This document shows positions 33,061-46,714 of a stretch of 64,000 nt of DNA, in pieces. Numbering within the stretch: the first letter of the stretch is position 1; each line of letters opens with the position of its first letter. Source of the stretch: Gymnogyps californianus (lineage: Eukaryota > Chordata > Aves > Accipitriformes > Cathartidae). A program made the translations under genes and the position numbers. The stretch is taken from positions 13,199,001 to 13,263,000 of the forward strand of contig NC_059476.1 of the NCBI RefSeq assembly GCF_018139145.2, read 5' to 3'. The notes below the pieces were generated by a model. The model ran no database searches and had not been told where the DNA came from. It saw only the letters and a list, made by a program, of their open reading frames with translations.

Positions 33061-36000
33061 GTTGTGTTTTGTTGCTGTACCCCAGAGAGGCACATACACA
33101 TTCACACATACATATTCAAAGACTAACCCATGTTGAAGCAGGAATATGTTTTGTTTTATTCTGCAAACTCAAAGCGGCTGCAGAAAGGCACCTGAAGAGG
33201 TCAGGGTAGCTTAGGAGAGAGACTACAAACAGGTCTGACAACATGCAGTGGGGAGAGGAAGAACTCTTTTTTTGCTGTATTCTGGCTTTGATGTTTTAAT
33301 ATTTAATATTGTTGTAAGGCAGCCTGAAATGCGAGGGCAGCCTTTTGTAAATATTTTTAGGCCATTGAGTCATCTCAGTTCCCTACCGCTAGGTCAAATG
33401 GTGTGGAAACCCTGTAGCAGCACAAACTTCCAGCATGTTAAGCAAGAGTAATATAAGCACATCCTTTCTTCTCCCTCACTTGCTTTATTTTTTTTTTTTT
33501 TTTTTTTAATTTCAATTTCAACTATGAATGGACCACAGATCAATAGCCAGCTGTTAAACAGCTAATGAAGGAACACAGACAGATGAAATGAACTGTTAAT
33601 GGACGTATGCACAGAGGGTTGGCCTCTCTGAAAACTCGAAGGTCAGCTTTCCACGTTATGAAATCCCACTGGTGAGGCCAGATATTCAAAACACATAGGA
33701 CTTTATTGAAGCAACCAGCTACACAGCGAATTTTCAAGAGTGACCATCATCCAAAAGGGATGGAAAAAGAACAACTGCAAATTCCCTTTACTGTGCATTT
33801 CACCCCATGGGCAAGAAAAACATGGACTAGATAGGCACCAAAACACACTACAATTTTACTCCTCTTAACTGAACTGGAGGGTTTACAGGTTGGGTACGTG
33901 GAGGAGACTCTAGTCCTGTCTATGTATCTGAGACTTCCTTTCCTTACCTTCACCAGTTTTTTCCCCACTTCTAGCATGAGCCAGTTGAGGAGTAACACCA
34001 TCCATTCCCTTCAGCACCATTCGGGGCATTTCTGGGCAGGGTGAAAGGATGTCAGAAGAGCTGAAGGCAGCAGCTCTGCGGTGCCAGGAGTGAGCTGCAG
34101 AACACAGCCTGCATGGGACCTGCCCAAAGTAACACCCTGGATCATCAGCAGAAATGGGGAGACAATCAAAAAGTATAAATTACCTTTCTCCACCATCGTT
34201 CCCATGTCTGCTGTAAGTACGAGGGGACAATTCCTTCCTCCATAGCAGTGATCATGAACAATTTACTGTGGCAAGGGGAACCTGGCTTTGTATTCCCCAC
34301 TGCCACGTTCTCCTGCAGCCGGGAAAAACAAATAATTCTGAGGATTAAAAAGATCACAAAGCTGCTCTTCCTTCAAAGCAAAATAAGCCCAGTAAAATGG
34401 GTGCATCTCATGGTATCTGAGCTGTTGTGCCCTATAGCCAGAAGTTTCAGTTAAAGTCATCTGTATGAAAATAATGCAGATAACTCTTTTCCCTTCACTG
34501 ATGCTGAGATATGAAGCGCATATGAGAAGACAGAACTTCAGAGGAATCAGATTGCTTATGGGCAGTGTTGAGTGCTTTTAAAACAGGAGATTAGGGGACG
34601 ACTTATCAACTGCTGAAAACAACTCAGGAAACAAAGGCAGTTAAAGGAGTTTATCCTCCAAGCAGGCAAAAGCAAATGACAAGCAGTTTCCAGACAAGAT
34701 GAGCATGTAGATGGGTCCTGTCCTCCCTGACTGAGCTGAGCAGGAGAAGGAAAAAAGCTATTTTAGTTGTATCAGGCATATTTATTTTCTCAGATGTTGC
34801 TGAAATACACATCAGCTCCCTTCAATATGAACAATATTAGAACTGTTTGATTTTTATCATTTTCCTGTTTCTCATGGCATAATCCCCAGGGATCACAATG
34901 TTTTTCAGGATGCAGACCCACAGAAAAACATACTTTTAGTGGTATACCTTGAACAGACACAAAGACTTCAGTTTTTCCTGGCTCCTTCAAACAACACTGT
35001 CACATTGACTGTTCTTCAGGCACAATAGAAATCCCATGTTTTATGGCTGTATCCACACTAACCAAAACTGACATACAAGAGAAGCTGCTCTTCAGTTGTG
35101 AAATTATCATATTCCGCTTGATAAGAAAGCTTTGTTTCCAAAAGCGTGTGATGCTAGTAGGGAACACTGCTTGTCTTCACCAATAAATGCTTTGTTTGTT
35201 AAACAAAATACAGTGGGAAGCTTCTGGTGAGACAGTGTGCTCATAGTTGTCTTAGGACTAGTTTAGTTTTTAATGCTTTTCAGGTTGCCTAACATGCTGA
35301 AGAAAAATGCAGTCAGAGGCTACTCTCCACATGAACATTCAAGTCTCTTTAAAAATCAAATATTCCTGAGATTTCTCAACTGAAGATAAAAGATTGGAAA
35401 GTAAAAGGTCAAGAAAAAAAATTTCCTGATAGGACAAAGACAGATTGCTGTGTCTTCCTGCCATTTGGGGTCAAACTGTGTTGTCAGTGTCCTTAAGGGT
35501 CAATGTTTGTCATTTATTTGTATTAGAAGCTTATTTAGAGATTCTCTCAGCTCAGTTTCTGAACAACCAGCAGCCTGTCAGACATTAAGAAGTTGTTCAC
35601 AGAATGATTGCATGATTAACACATCAGGCTGTCACAGGGACCATGTGTCCCTGCATAGGGGGCCTACAGACAGAAAGAGAAGAAACAGAAGGAAGAATCA
35701 AATGTTGAAAAATTAAGTTAACATGTATTTAATTATAAGTGACAATTTCTAGGGATGTGTTTCACAAGATGGTCCATGCATGATGACTGTTATTTCCCAG
35801 GAAAGGTTTAGGTGGTCACTACGTTAAAAATAATAACAATAATAGAGATAGTGGTGTTCAAGAAACAGTGGACACATCTTTTCACTGAGTTTTTCACAGT
35901 GCACAAGAGAGGCCAGTAGCTGTGAAGAGCCTATAGTTGGAGAACCCAGACAGCGGATTTGTAATGAGAAGCAGCCCTGTTTCTATTCACTGTTGATTTC

Positions 36001-36420
36001 TTGCCTGAGGCATATCAGCCTTTCAGTTTGACTAATCTTGAGTTTTGCTCAAGATTTGCCCATGCCCTTCAGCCCCCAACCCAAGCACTCCCATTTTTCA
36101 GCCATGTCTCTCACCTGCTTTTGGGCACCTTCCCCATAACCTGCTTTGCAGCAGTCACCACCAGGATATGCTCTGCTCTCTCGGACAAACCAAGAGGACA
36201 TGGCTTGCCCCAGGTCACTCAACAGACCTCAGCACCGTAGAGGGTTCATCACTACAGCCTCCAGATCTCTACATGACAGCTGCCAGGGCAGGTAAGGGCA
36301 GTCTGCGGCTAACAGGGGCCATCCGGCAGGATCCCACTTACTCATTCAGCAACAGCACTGGCACTAAGAGAAACCACATGCTGCTGTTCTTAGTCTTCTC
36401 AAACACCAGATAACTTTTCA
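33061..36420. other. Unique sequence, no gene seen
   Basis: Includes a poly-T run (33488-33507). Around 35191-35207 TTTGTTTGTT-AAACAAA forms an imperfect inverted forkhead-like pair. Open frames are short; the pair at 36001-36413 is in a C-rich stretch with no recognised domain. Confidence 0.4.
33488..33507 (+). repeat. Poly-T run (20 bp)
   Basis: Uninterrupted T20. No retroelement body is recognisable on either side. Confidence 0.9.
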
Positions 36421-39400
36421 GCAGGGGGAGAAGCTGCTGTTCTGTGTTGGTAATCGAGTCAGGCTTATAAACAATATGGAAAAGAAGGCTCATTGGGATT
36501 TCCACACAACTGTCACAAAAATCAGTGAAAGATAGGTTGTTTCTGTTCAGTGTACCTCATGTTAGGGTCTCATTGGAAGTAGGGAATAACCTTCAAAATT
36601 CTGGTAAGCAGAAGTGGGATTAATGTCACCCAACACCAGAGGCTGATATGTAGACATTTGTCTGAGCCTTTCCAAGATCCATTTATAGTTAATAGGCAAA
36701 TGAATCTCCTCAGGCACAGCTCTTTGGGAAAAAAAAAACAGAACAAAACAACACAGACTTTTCCAAGAGGCCAGATGAAGCTATGAAGTGTCCAGAGAAG
36801 CCATTATTTTATTTCATTGACTCCCAGTGAGTTTGGGGAGACTAGCTCAGATGGAGATATCTGTACTGTGAACACACACAATTAAGAGAGATAACTCATC
36901 CGAGACTTCCTCCACTCATGCCTTTTTTTAAAACAGGTCCTGGGATCACATCTTGGACTTTTGATTTTCAGAATTTTCAACCACCTAAAATTAAAAAGCA
37001 AACTACAGAATCAAATTCTCCCCTCAAAACCAGCTCTGGATGGTTCAGGAACATGGTGCTTTGACTTCTTCCTCTGGTCCATTCACAGAAAGTGAGCATA
37101 GAGGGACTTCTGTGCTTTTTATGTTGTGACACTCCAACAATTATGTGTGGATGTGGGAATAAACAGCTATGGATTTTATTTTTAGAGCTTTCCCTTTCAT
37201 AGTTCATTAACATTTGGTCACATCTCTCACACACAATCATGTGTTGTTTGTATCCTTCACACACACACATATATACACACAAAAAAACCTTTTCCACATA
37301 GAAAGGAAGTTGTTTAGTTATTAGAATTAAACTGAGTGTGGCTTCAAGCTCTACAAATCAAAGCTGTGGCAGCTTGTAAACATTGCCCCATTTAATGAGT
37401 TAATGTCTGTACCCAGTTTTGAACATCTCAGACATTGTATAAATTGTGTGTATTATTAAGAATTTATCTGATTTCATGACAAGCTGTACATTTCACAGTT
37501 TTCAGTTTTGATGCATCTCTAAGGTCTTATCTGAATTTAAAAGGCTGCCAAAGAAAGTGATCCTAAAAAACTCTCTTAGCATAGACGAAACTTAGCCTAG
37601 GAAAGAAAACAAGAACAGAAAGCCAACCAAAGTCAACAGTTCTGTTCTGTTACAGAAACAGCTAATAGTACCTCTCTGAGCTGTATTGGTAAAAAGATTT
37701 TCTTGCCATTACACGAGCAATATATATGCAATTTTCTTGCATAAGTATTTGCAAGAAATTTATGATATTTACCAGTGTAGATATAACCAAGTATTTCAAG
37801 TATATTCCTTTCCGATATGTCAGAGAGTGCCCCAAAGAAACTTCCAGATCTTGCAGCAAGCCGGCAGCTGTTACGTCAGGTTACAGGACAACAGCTGGAG
37901 TGACCTTTGCCGGTGACCTTTTGATCAGATGGGCACCCCAAGACTCTTGCCAACACTCTTTTTAATAAAGTTATTTAGTTATTTAGTTTATTAAAGTTAC
38001 TGAAGCTTTGCTGCCATGTCCTAGTTTATTCTTTGATACTCCAAGTTTAATTTATACTAGGGACACAGTAAAATTGCAACTCCAAATAAATCTCTCTCCA
38101 ACTTGGCTTTCTCTCGACACCTGACAAATCAGGTGGCTATTCCTATATTTTGATCCTTTGAAGTCACAATTCAGTCCATCACTTTAGCTCCAAGACAGAG
38201 ATGCAGCTAATAGATGTCACACACGAACACTTACAGTGGCATTTCCTCTAGTGCAATGACTCTCAAAAGAGCAAAGATTGTTGTTGCACAGAACTTAATT
38301 ATTTTAGGTCCTGTCCCAAGACTGCAAATGAACTATACTAGAAGCTGAGGACTGCCAGAAACAATCCCCTCTTCTCCAGTTTCACACTCTCTGTCTCACA
38401 TTATAATTCTGTAACACAAATTGAGAGCCACATGGATGTTTTTCATTTAAAAAAATATAAAAATAAAAAGAAAGTTTTCCTTTTCCTTCAAATCACTATC
38501 AGAATAAGACAATAAGACATAAACCCAGTAGGAAGCTGAAAAAACAACACAGAACCAATGAGTCACATTATTCACTGGGATACTGATAGATATACAGCTA
38601 TTACTGGAAAAAGCATGATACAAAGCCCTAATTGAAACAGAAATGCAGCTATTGCTGGGGTGAAACTAAGTAGCAAAGTATACGTAAAGAGTAGCAGGAA
38701 TGAAGACATATCACTGAAACTGAAGGGGAAAGAAAAATTAGATTCTGCCATTACCACAAATGGAAAAGTCTAGTTTGGGAAGAAGATAGTGGAGGAAGAT
38801 TACCATAGTTGGAGGTAGGCTGAGATGCAGTATTACATCTGTTTGTCAGATAAACACCATTTCCTGCAGAGGCCTCCAGTTCTGCAGGCTAATATCTTAG
38901 TTCAGCAATCAGCTTGAGAGAAGAGAAACGACCTCTGAATCACCTAGATTTTCCCTTCAGTTCCTCCATTACAAGGAACAGACTCTTTCTGACTCAACTT
39001 AAACATGTGAGATGGGGTGAGAACACAGCATGAGCAATTAGAGCTACAGAACCTAAACTTTTATGGTCTGCATCTTTGCTATAGCGAAGATAAGATTTAA
39101 AGGCTCAGAGGGTAACTTAGTCTTTTTGTTGAGGAAGAAAATAATTTTCTTGCCTGACATAATTCTTCACACAAGGCCAATCTAAATATACAGTTTTATC
39201 ACCATACCATTTGTGGTTCTGAAGGAATCAGAAAGCTTACCTACCTGGAAATGATCGATATCTCCCAGTTTCAGAGTTGGAACTGATAAAACTTAAAGGG
39301 GAAAAAAAAACACAAAAAAACAACTGAACAAGAAACTCTGAGAAGAATCTCATGAATTTGCCACCAGCTGCTGTATTTATTTACCCCCTACTATCATCTC

Positions 39401-41848
39401 TGCAATGCACAGGCCTCTAACACAGGCACAGGAGACACAAATTGCAGATTACTCTTTGACCCCTGTAGACTTCAATCAATAGAATCACATGTGATCTGAA
39501 AATTAAATCTCTGAGGTTTTCATGCATGTGAATGAGAGTGCAAATTCCAGTTCTGTTGACAAGGCTATAACCCTGTTGCACAACTGTATCACTTCAGCTG
39601 AAACAATATTAATATTGACATTTGACAATGGATGCATCACTGGGAGGGGGAATAGGACACGAGTTAAAATGGAGCAAATCTAATAATCAAACCAATAATG
39701 CCGTAGCACTGGGTTTCATTCTGTTATAAGCTCTGTACATTACATTTTGTTTTTCATGCTACTGAAATATTTTAGAGCATTTTTCCTGCAACACTGAAGT
39801 GTAAAGAAATTTTAAATAGCATGAAAGGATACAAACCTAATCAAACATACTTTATGCTGTAAATCCACCCAATCATTCTCTTCGGGTAACACTAAGCATC
39901 AATCAAAGCTATATTATTCGTTTATGACTTGCTGTATCCAGTTCTTGAAGGCATGTTGTTTCTCTGTTCCAAACAGCTACTTTTATACGGAAAGAAATGC
40001 TTGTAGTGTCAACTAGGGTAGGTTCACCTAAGGACAGACTTTGCCTATGGCTCTCAGTGGTCTATATGGGAGTCTCAACTTCACTGGAGTATGAAGACAA
40101 CAAAAATTGCTTGGCTGTTCTATAGGGATCATTTCTAAAGCCCAATAACAAAGGAAAAAGAAAAAGAAATCAAGCTGAAGTAGCCAATCTTGATAGCAGA
40201 GCTAGATGATGTTGAGAAAGTGCAAAGTATCTTCTGCTGTTACTTAAATCATTATCATGATCAGAGATAAACGTCAGAGGGAAGAGATCCACACTGTGGG
40301 CTGAGCAGTCATAAGAAGCACTTAAAGGAAGGGATAATGTTTGAATCAATCTTCATCTTTCTCTGGCTGCTGCTGACACCTCTGACAAGCCTGGATTGAT
40401 GTTTTCACTTCTTCCTCATCACATACAACTAGTGGCACCCAGGTGAGAACAAACCCTAGGTCAGAAGCTCATGTAACCTGGCCTAAAATATATAGGGCTG
40501 GAGTCAGGGAATAAAAAACAGGAACTTTGCATTATGAGGGCAATGCACTTGTAACTTTTGTCATTCAGATTCAGCCCTGTGAAAACGGTCCAGCAACATG
40601 AAAGGTGAAATGATATGATGACCAAGCAGATCCAGCCAACTCATTAGGCAATGCTCCACAGACATTTTTAAAAAAAAACCCCAAACTTAATTTTCCACAT
40701 TAAAAATGAATTAACACATCACAGGAGCACATCCTCTAAAGCCCTGACATTAGTATGCATTTTAATAGCTAATTAAAACACTTTCACCTCTTTTACAATT
40801 GCCAGTGAATCCCAGACAGGACCTTCTTCTTGAGCTCCAAACCAAGAGAGAAAAGAAGGAAACGAAAATGTGCCGCTATTGCAACTGTGGATGAGAGGCA
40901 GAAGTACAGATTTTCATGTTACCTTTTACTAAGGACTCACTATGGCAACCTGACATTAATTTCAGTCCAGCAGTCTTTCAGAAGAGTTGTTTCTCTCTCT
41001 GTTCTGGATTTTTGGGTGTCACACTCAGTCACACTAACTTTTTATTTGAGTAATATTTTCAGAAGCGCAAATGCAGAAATTCAGATATGCTTAGCTTTCA
41101 CAGCTCCCATTGTCTTTAACTGCACTGCAACCAGACAGGGCATTCAGAATAAGATTAGAAAAAGAAAAAAGAAAAGCCATTTCTGCTTCCTCTCACAGCA
41201 CTGTCTGGCAGTTTTTATGATGTCATTGGGTGACGGTGACAGTTACTCATATTCCAAGAAGACCTGAAGATCTGTACAGGTGTTCATCTGCATCAGCTTT
41301 GTGGAAATTCCTCTGGAAACTCCATATGCATATATTTCAAATCCCAAGAGAGCAGAGCAAAGAATAGGATGTTTACAGAGTTTACAATGAGAGTTTATTT
41401 TGACTTTTATCACTAAAGCTCTGTAGTTAGGGTAAAGTCTATTTTCCCCATGCAAAGGAACATAGAGCAAATATAACACCAAAGGTTTTACAGAGAAGTT
41501 CCTATGATTTGGCAGAACTATTGCAGTTGGGTTGCCTGTGGATTCACATCTTGCAAGGAATTTCCTATATTCTTTGTGGCTGCTTGTACTATCGAAACAG
41601 GTAAAAAATCGATGTATTTAAGATATCCCCTCTTCCATCATCATCTGATCAAAATTGGCCCATGAGTTCAAAGGTAAGCAGGAACACATGCATGCTGTGC
41701 TAACAAGTCTAGTTTCCTTAGCTGGAAAGGAGCTGATGCTATACCAAAGGCTGTATATAGGGCGCTGATGTGTTCTGGAGTTTTCACATGTGAACCTTCA
41801 CCCGAGGCACCTGCATACATCTGGCTTGGAACTGCTGCACTGAACTGA
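36421..41848. other. Unique sequence, no gene seen
   Basis: Contains a CA/TA microsatellite at 37257-37287, TTTAG-type repeats near 37968-37995, and short frames; the longest (40830-41267 plus, 145 codons) begins with an Arg/Lys-rich stretch, lacks a recognised domain and has no other sign of being coding. Confidence 0.4.
37257..37287. repeat. CA/TA microsatellite followed by A run
   Basis: (CA)n with an internal ATATATA and a trailing A7. Confidence 0.8.
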
Positions 41849-41871
41849 TTTTTTTTTTTTTTTTCTTTTTT
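41849..41871 (+). repeat. Poly-T run with one C
   Basis: T16, C, then T6. No SINE or processed pseudogene body is recognisable beside it. Confidence 0.85.
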
Positions 41872-42890
41872 CCCTGGAAGGAAATGGATTCATAGGCCAT
41901 CTGCAGCAAAGAAAGGCAGATTTCCTAATAATCAGGATTGTACATGCCCATGCAGAGAGGGCATAGGACACAACATACAGTGAGGGAAAAGCACACGTAG
42001 AGCACTGGTCCATAGCTGGCAAAAGGCATCATTGAGCTGACACCATTTAGTTTTATATCAGGCTAAGACAAAACCAGATTTCAGGTGGGCAAGACAGGGT
42101 TTGAATTTTCATCAAACCAATTAGCCTTGGCTGCCTCTCCCTTAGACTCAGATAAACACTCTTTTCAAGAGTCATCAAATAGAAAAAGGAGCCAGTACTG
42201 GAATCTGTTCATGCCTTACACTGCAGAGAAAATTTAGCCTGTAAATCAGTGTTGTGGTGCTGCAGGAAAGAATATGGTTGAGGGAGGAGAAGATGGAAAA
42301 CTTCAGATACTTTGGGCAAGAGTTTGGAGAGAGATCCTAAAGTCCTGGTACAGATGCTTTATTACTGTCTGGAGCCAGTGTTGAGCTTTCTCTAGCTCCT
42401 TCTGTTTCCAACCAGGTAAAAGACCAAAGGCATCAAACCTCCCATGAAATGGAGAACACAGCTCTTTGTGTCCTAATTCCAAACCGTCAGGATTAAAGAT
42501 ACAATCTTGAAGCAGATGCAGTGATGGGAAATGCTGGAAATTCTGCCTGTGTTGTAAAATGCAAAGCCACTTGCCTTGAGATGTGCCCTTTGAAATTTTG
42601 TTGTCACCAGAAACTAAAAAAAGATGAATTTGGGGGATCGCATCCAAGTCTGGGAGAGAGAGCAAGAATTAAATTCCCCTTCACAACACATTTCTGCAGG
42701 TGTTTTTTATAATGAATCTAGAAAAAAACAGCAACACCCCAGCCACAGGGTCACATTGCAGAATTCCGTGGGGACTGGGGAATTCCCTGGGGAGAAGGGC
42801 TTTTTCCATTTCAGTAAGGTCATGGAGGAATTAATACCACTAAACATAAACACTTAAAATAAAAAAATAAAACAGGCAGTTCCTTCTCCT
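41872..42890. other. Unique sequence, no gene seen
   Basis: The minus-strand frame at 42303-42665 (120 codons) is serine/leucine/histidine-rich and not recognisable. An A-rich run lies at 42853-42870. Confidence 0.4.
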
Positions 42891-43210
42891 GGTGTATGCT
42901 GCATCTCCACGAGAGGTCTCTGCAGACGCGGCTACGGCAGCGAGGCGCTGCACCGTGCTAGCCCCCAGCAAAGGTGGGCGATGCGATGGGTGGCTTCGCA
43001 GCTACACCAGGTTTGATGGAGGGAAACTAAGGAAGAGGCCAGAAGCACACGGACGTGTTACATCCTCTTGTACCCTACCTGGGAGAGTGCCACGTAGGAC
43101 TTGGTCCCTCCCAGTGCTGGTGTAGTACAGGGCTGAGCCATAAACCTCACCTGTGGGTGAGGCGACTTTGGCGGTAGCGCAGCTTGTGCTCCATGCTGCT
43201 CTGAAAGGTG
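42890..43210. promoter_or_regulatory. GC- and CpG-rich patch (possible small CpG island)
   Basis: By eye there are about sixteen CpG sites in some 300 bp, densest at 42910-43000 (GACGCGGCTACGG, AGCGAGGCGC), in a window that is otherwise CpG-poor. Overlapping open frames on both strands here follow from the GC content and match no family that I recognise. Possible readings are an unannotated promoter or first exon, or a GC-rich insertion that has not yet lost its CpGs. No TATA box or clear splice donor was identified. Confidence 0.4.
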
Positions 43211-43704
43211 CTTCCTTGGCCAGGCACATGCTGTGGCAACACCAGGACATAAACCCACACCCTCAGCCCCCAAAGGCCAGCAACAACTGCAGCTCTGGGC
43301 ATTCACTCGAAAATAACTGCACACAGTGTGGCAGATAAAGTTTTTTCTGCCCTTTTCCTCATTGCATTCATTTTCAATACAGGCAGAGTGAAAGTAGGAG
43401 CTTTCCAAGGCTTTTTAACTCTTTTGAATAGCCCTGGTGTTCCTGTTGTTCCTTTATTAATACTTCCTCCTACAGGTAGTTTGCCGATGCAGGAAACCAA
43501 GGTGCTTTTTTGATGAGACAGCCTGATTTGATCATCATCTTGAAGGATGCTTTACTTTTTCTTCCATTCTAAATTTCAAACAATTAACACTACAAGCATT
43601 GTGTTCACACTTTTCATGTTTGTCTGCCTATGCATGTGCACACACAGAAGCACTCACATTTAGCTGTCAGAAAATGAGTCATTTTCTATAAGATAATTAT
43701 GAAA
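43211..43704. other. Unique sequence, no gene seen
   Basis: Transition from the GC-rich patch back to AT-rich DNA. It contains short frames only and a stretch of CACA near 43639-43648. Confidence 0.4.
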
Positions 43705-44000
43705 AATATAGAAAATAGAGTCAAAAGAGACCTCAGGATGACTACCTCACCCACCCAGCTTCAGGAAGTAAGAATCAACTCTGTGTAATGCATTTTTTAT
43801 AATTATCAGTGCAAGCAGTTCTTTAATACTTGCAATGATGGAGATTTCCAGCCTTCCCAGGGAATTGATTCCCATTTTTCCCATTAGAAGAAGGTCTCCT
43901 GGTTTCTAACCTGTGGCTACTCTAATACCTGTTAAACCCATGTGTCCTTGTACGTTTGGCCATGGCCATCAAAAAAAGCTCAATCCTTTCTTTGGCCACG
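43705..44000 (-). mobile_element. Old CR1-like LINE 3'-end fragment, minus strand
   Basis: On the plus strand the order AAAAGAGACCTCAGGATGACTA, then TGATGGAGATTTCCAGCC, GGGAATTGATTCCCAT, ATTAGAAGAAGGTCTCCTGG and CTAACCTGTGGCTACT, followed by AAACCCATGTGTCCTTG, is that of the reverse complement of an amniote CR1-like 3' end. That part encodes the ORF2 C-terminus on the minus strand. The element's 3' tail is near 43705 and the body extends toward 44000. It is strongly diverged with no open frame. Confidence 0.68.
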
Positions 44001-46364
44001 TGGCTAAGGACATGCTTTGCTCTTCCCTGCTAACCACTGGACTGCTCTCACACCAAAAGGACTCCAGTTGAATCAAAGCCCAGTCTATCCTGTGCCTGTT
44101 GACTCACTGTGATGGACAACTTCTGAATTTAAAATGTGAGATATTTTGTGTATGTATATAATATACATATTTTGAATGTATTCACTTTAATAAAAGACTT
44201 GTGGCTTCAGTATGAAACTGGCATATAAGCAGCACAAGCACTTAGACCTCTCTTGCCTGACTAAATTTTCCAATTAATTTCAGTTTATTTCATACCTTGA
44301 AACACTGCACTGAAACATGTAAACCAAAGAAGCTTTTTCCATTATTTTGGTTTAAACATTGCTGTGTTTAGAGAAAAATTGGAGTCTTTCCCCTCAGCTG
44401 AATCAGAAAATCAGATCTCTGTACACTGAGAGAAGCAAAAAAATCTGTCCTGGATTCAAATATTCCCAAATGATCCCTAATCCCAGGCCTCAAACATAGC
44501 TGCTTTCTGTGATACAGAATGCCTCTTTAGTGCATGCAAGCTTTCCTGAGCACGGATAGAAAGGCTCAGAGTTTAATGCTCTTATTTTCATGTTCACATT
44601 TTGATACAGAAAGCTGATCAGATAGAGGTGAAAGGTTATTTGATGCTTTCTTAATCCAATCAGTATCACAGGTCTCCTTATCTCTTTAGTGAGTCACTGG
44701 TCTGGAAAAATATCTTAAGGTGCAAGACTCATCCCACCTGCTCAACTAAAGTAAAAGGCATCCCAAACCCTGGCAGTGCTGAACCTGAATGTTCAAGGTC
44801 TGAAACAGGTTCTGGTTCAGCAAACTCCAGTTTCCTTAGTTCCCAGAAAGAGTGAGCCTCCAGAGCCTCATAAGGAAAAAAAAAGAAAAAAGGAAAAAAA
44901 AAAGGAAAAATAATCCCAAACCAAAAAACCTACAAAAAGTAATCGAACAAGCACTTTCCTGCTTCACTGAATTTCTATCCTATGAAGCATTAACCATTTA
45001 TAATGTACACAGCCTTCCCCCTGAAGACTACTGGAGCCTTTTGCAAGCATTTTATGCAAGACTCAGATGTAACAGTGCTGATTTCCATGTTTACAAAGCT
45101 TGACAACAATTTACTCCAGATTTTACAATAAACTCTGTGTGTGTATGAGTACGAGGAGTTTGAGGTACATATTTTCCCATGTTGCCTTCTAGTGGCTTTT
45201 TCTTATAGGGTGGGAGAGGCAATGTATTCATATTGACTGTGAAAAGGTCTCATCTCAAACAGTGTGGGCTTTCACACCAGGCAAGGCATGCATCTCCTGC
45301 CTCTTTGTTTGAATATGGCATTCTAGGTATCATATCTCGGCTTTTGTAAGCAAAGAAGATAAAAACCAACTAGTGGAACCAGGACATGGACATCAAGTTC
45401 TAAAAATATCCCCCCAAAAAAATAAAAGCAGACATGTCCCTATTGTCTTTTTCCATCAAATTTTGTGTGCTTCTTCTGCACATCATAATAGTGTGCATTC
45501 TATTTTGGCTTTGCTTTGGTTGATGTGGTTGCATACCAACACTGCTCCAGCACACTGCATGAGTGAGTAGGAAGTACTTCTTATCTCAGAAGACTTAAGA
45601 TAGCTGCATGGGTACATCAAACTGCAATTCCCTAAAGCAAGGAGTGGAAGCAGGGAAACTGTCACCAAGAGAAATCTGACATGTGATGGGTATCTCATAG
45701 CATCACTGAAGGTCTGGAATGTAGTGAAGTATGGTCAAGTTGATCTAGCGTAACAAAGAACTACCCAAGGTAACTTGTATTATTCATATTCTTTACTTCC
45801 GAGGATAAAAGCATGTTTAACCACTCAGTTTAAAACCACCTTTTTGGAAATTTACAGCCACTTCTGAGTAATGGATCTATATTAGACCCCTTTGGGGCCT
45901 TATGGAAAGAGCTGTTTTCTGGTTCATTTCTATCCTTTAAAGAAGGTTGCAGGAAGTTTTGTAGAAAATAACATCAGAAAGAAAGTGCATAAACGCAATC
46001 AAAACACACAGATCCATCAATTCAGTGAGACAGGAATTGAAACATTTTCCTGGTCCCAAGTATGCCTCACTGAGGACTTTTAGGCTCTTTCTTTTCCAGT
46101 TTGCAGGTGAGCAAATGCCGCTGAACTAGTCCACATGGATTTTAGTTCTATCTATATAATCCAAGGGGATGAGAATTAGTAGTGACAGGGGCTAATTATG
46201 GTACTTGAACAGGAGAATCCTAATTGAAATAAATCAATGGCAGTAAGGATGGTAGGAAGAAAGAGCTGATTGAAGAGATTTAAAATACGAAGAGACTGAA
46301 TTACCCTTTTAAAGTTTCCAGAGAGTCTGTGACTGGTTGAGAGCAGAATGTTTTTTCACAGGGT
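44001..46364. other. Unique sequence, no gene seen
   Basis: No gene or dated repeat recognised apart from the purine tract listed separately. The short frames (60-83 codons) are not credible as genes. Confidence 0.4.
44872..44910 (+). repeat. A-rich purine tract (A3-10 GG)n
   Basis: All-purine low-complexity run. The 83-codon open frame at 44852-45103 starts across it and owes its Lys/Arg-rich beginning to this tract. Confidence 0.85.
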
Positions 46365-46420
46365 AAAAACAAAACAAAACAAAACAAAACAAAACAAAAC
46401 AAAACAAAACAAAAAAACAA
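46365..46420 (+). repeat. (AAAAC)n pentanucleotide microsatellite
   Basis: About nine perfect AAAAC units, then A7, CAAA and a C8 run. The Phe/Cys/Leu-repetitive frame on the minus strand (46301-46543) is produced by this repeat. Confidence 0.92.
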
Positions 46421-46680
46421 ACCCCCCCCAAACCACCACCACATGCAACTGCTCTGTTTTATGTTGCTCAGAATTATTGCCACAAGCACTTTGCAGACAT
46501 GAAACTGAGACAGGTTGCAGTTGTTAATGACTGTCTGGCTCAAAAATTCAAGGAGATATCTAAACCCTGAGAGAACTGGAATACAGAAGACAAAGACTAA
46601 TTAAGAATATGATGGGCTGTATTGCAGCTCTGTTCTCCCTGAAAGGTGTGATCTCTGGACAGATGGTCATCTGGGCTTTC

Positions 46681-46714
46681 CTGGGTCTCTAATGTTCCTG
46701 GGTCTCTAATGTTC
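46681..46714 (+). repeat. 17-bp tandem duplication
   Basis: CTGGGTCTCTAATGTTC occurs twice in direct tandem with no differences (46681-46697, 46698-46714), which implies a recent small duplication. Confidence 0.95.

Noticed and set aside
40830..41267. 145-codon plus-strand frame with basic N-terminus
   Set aside because: Basic residues come from A/G-rich DNA; no domain and no exon context.
46301..46543. 80-codon frame with repeated Phe/Cys/Val/Leu
   Set aside because: Produced by the (AAAAC)n microsatellite.
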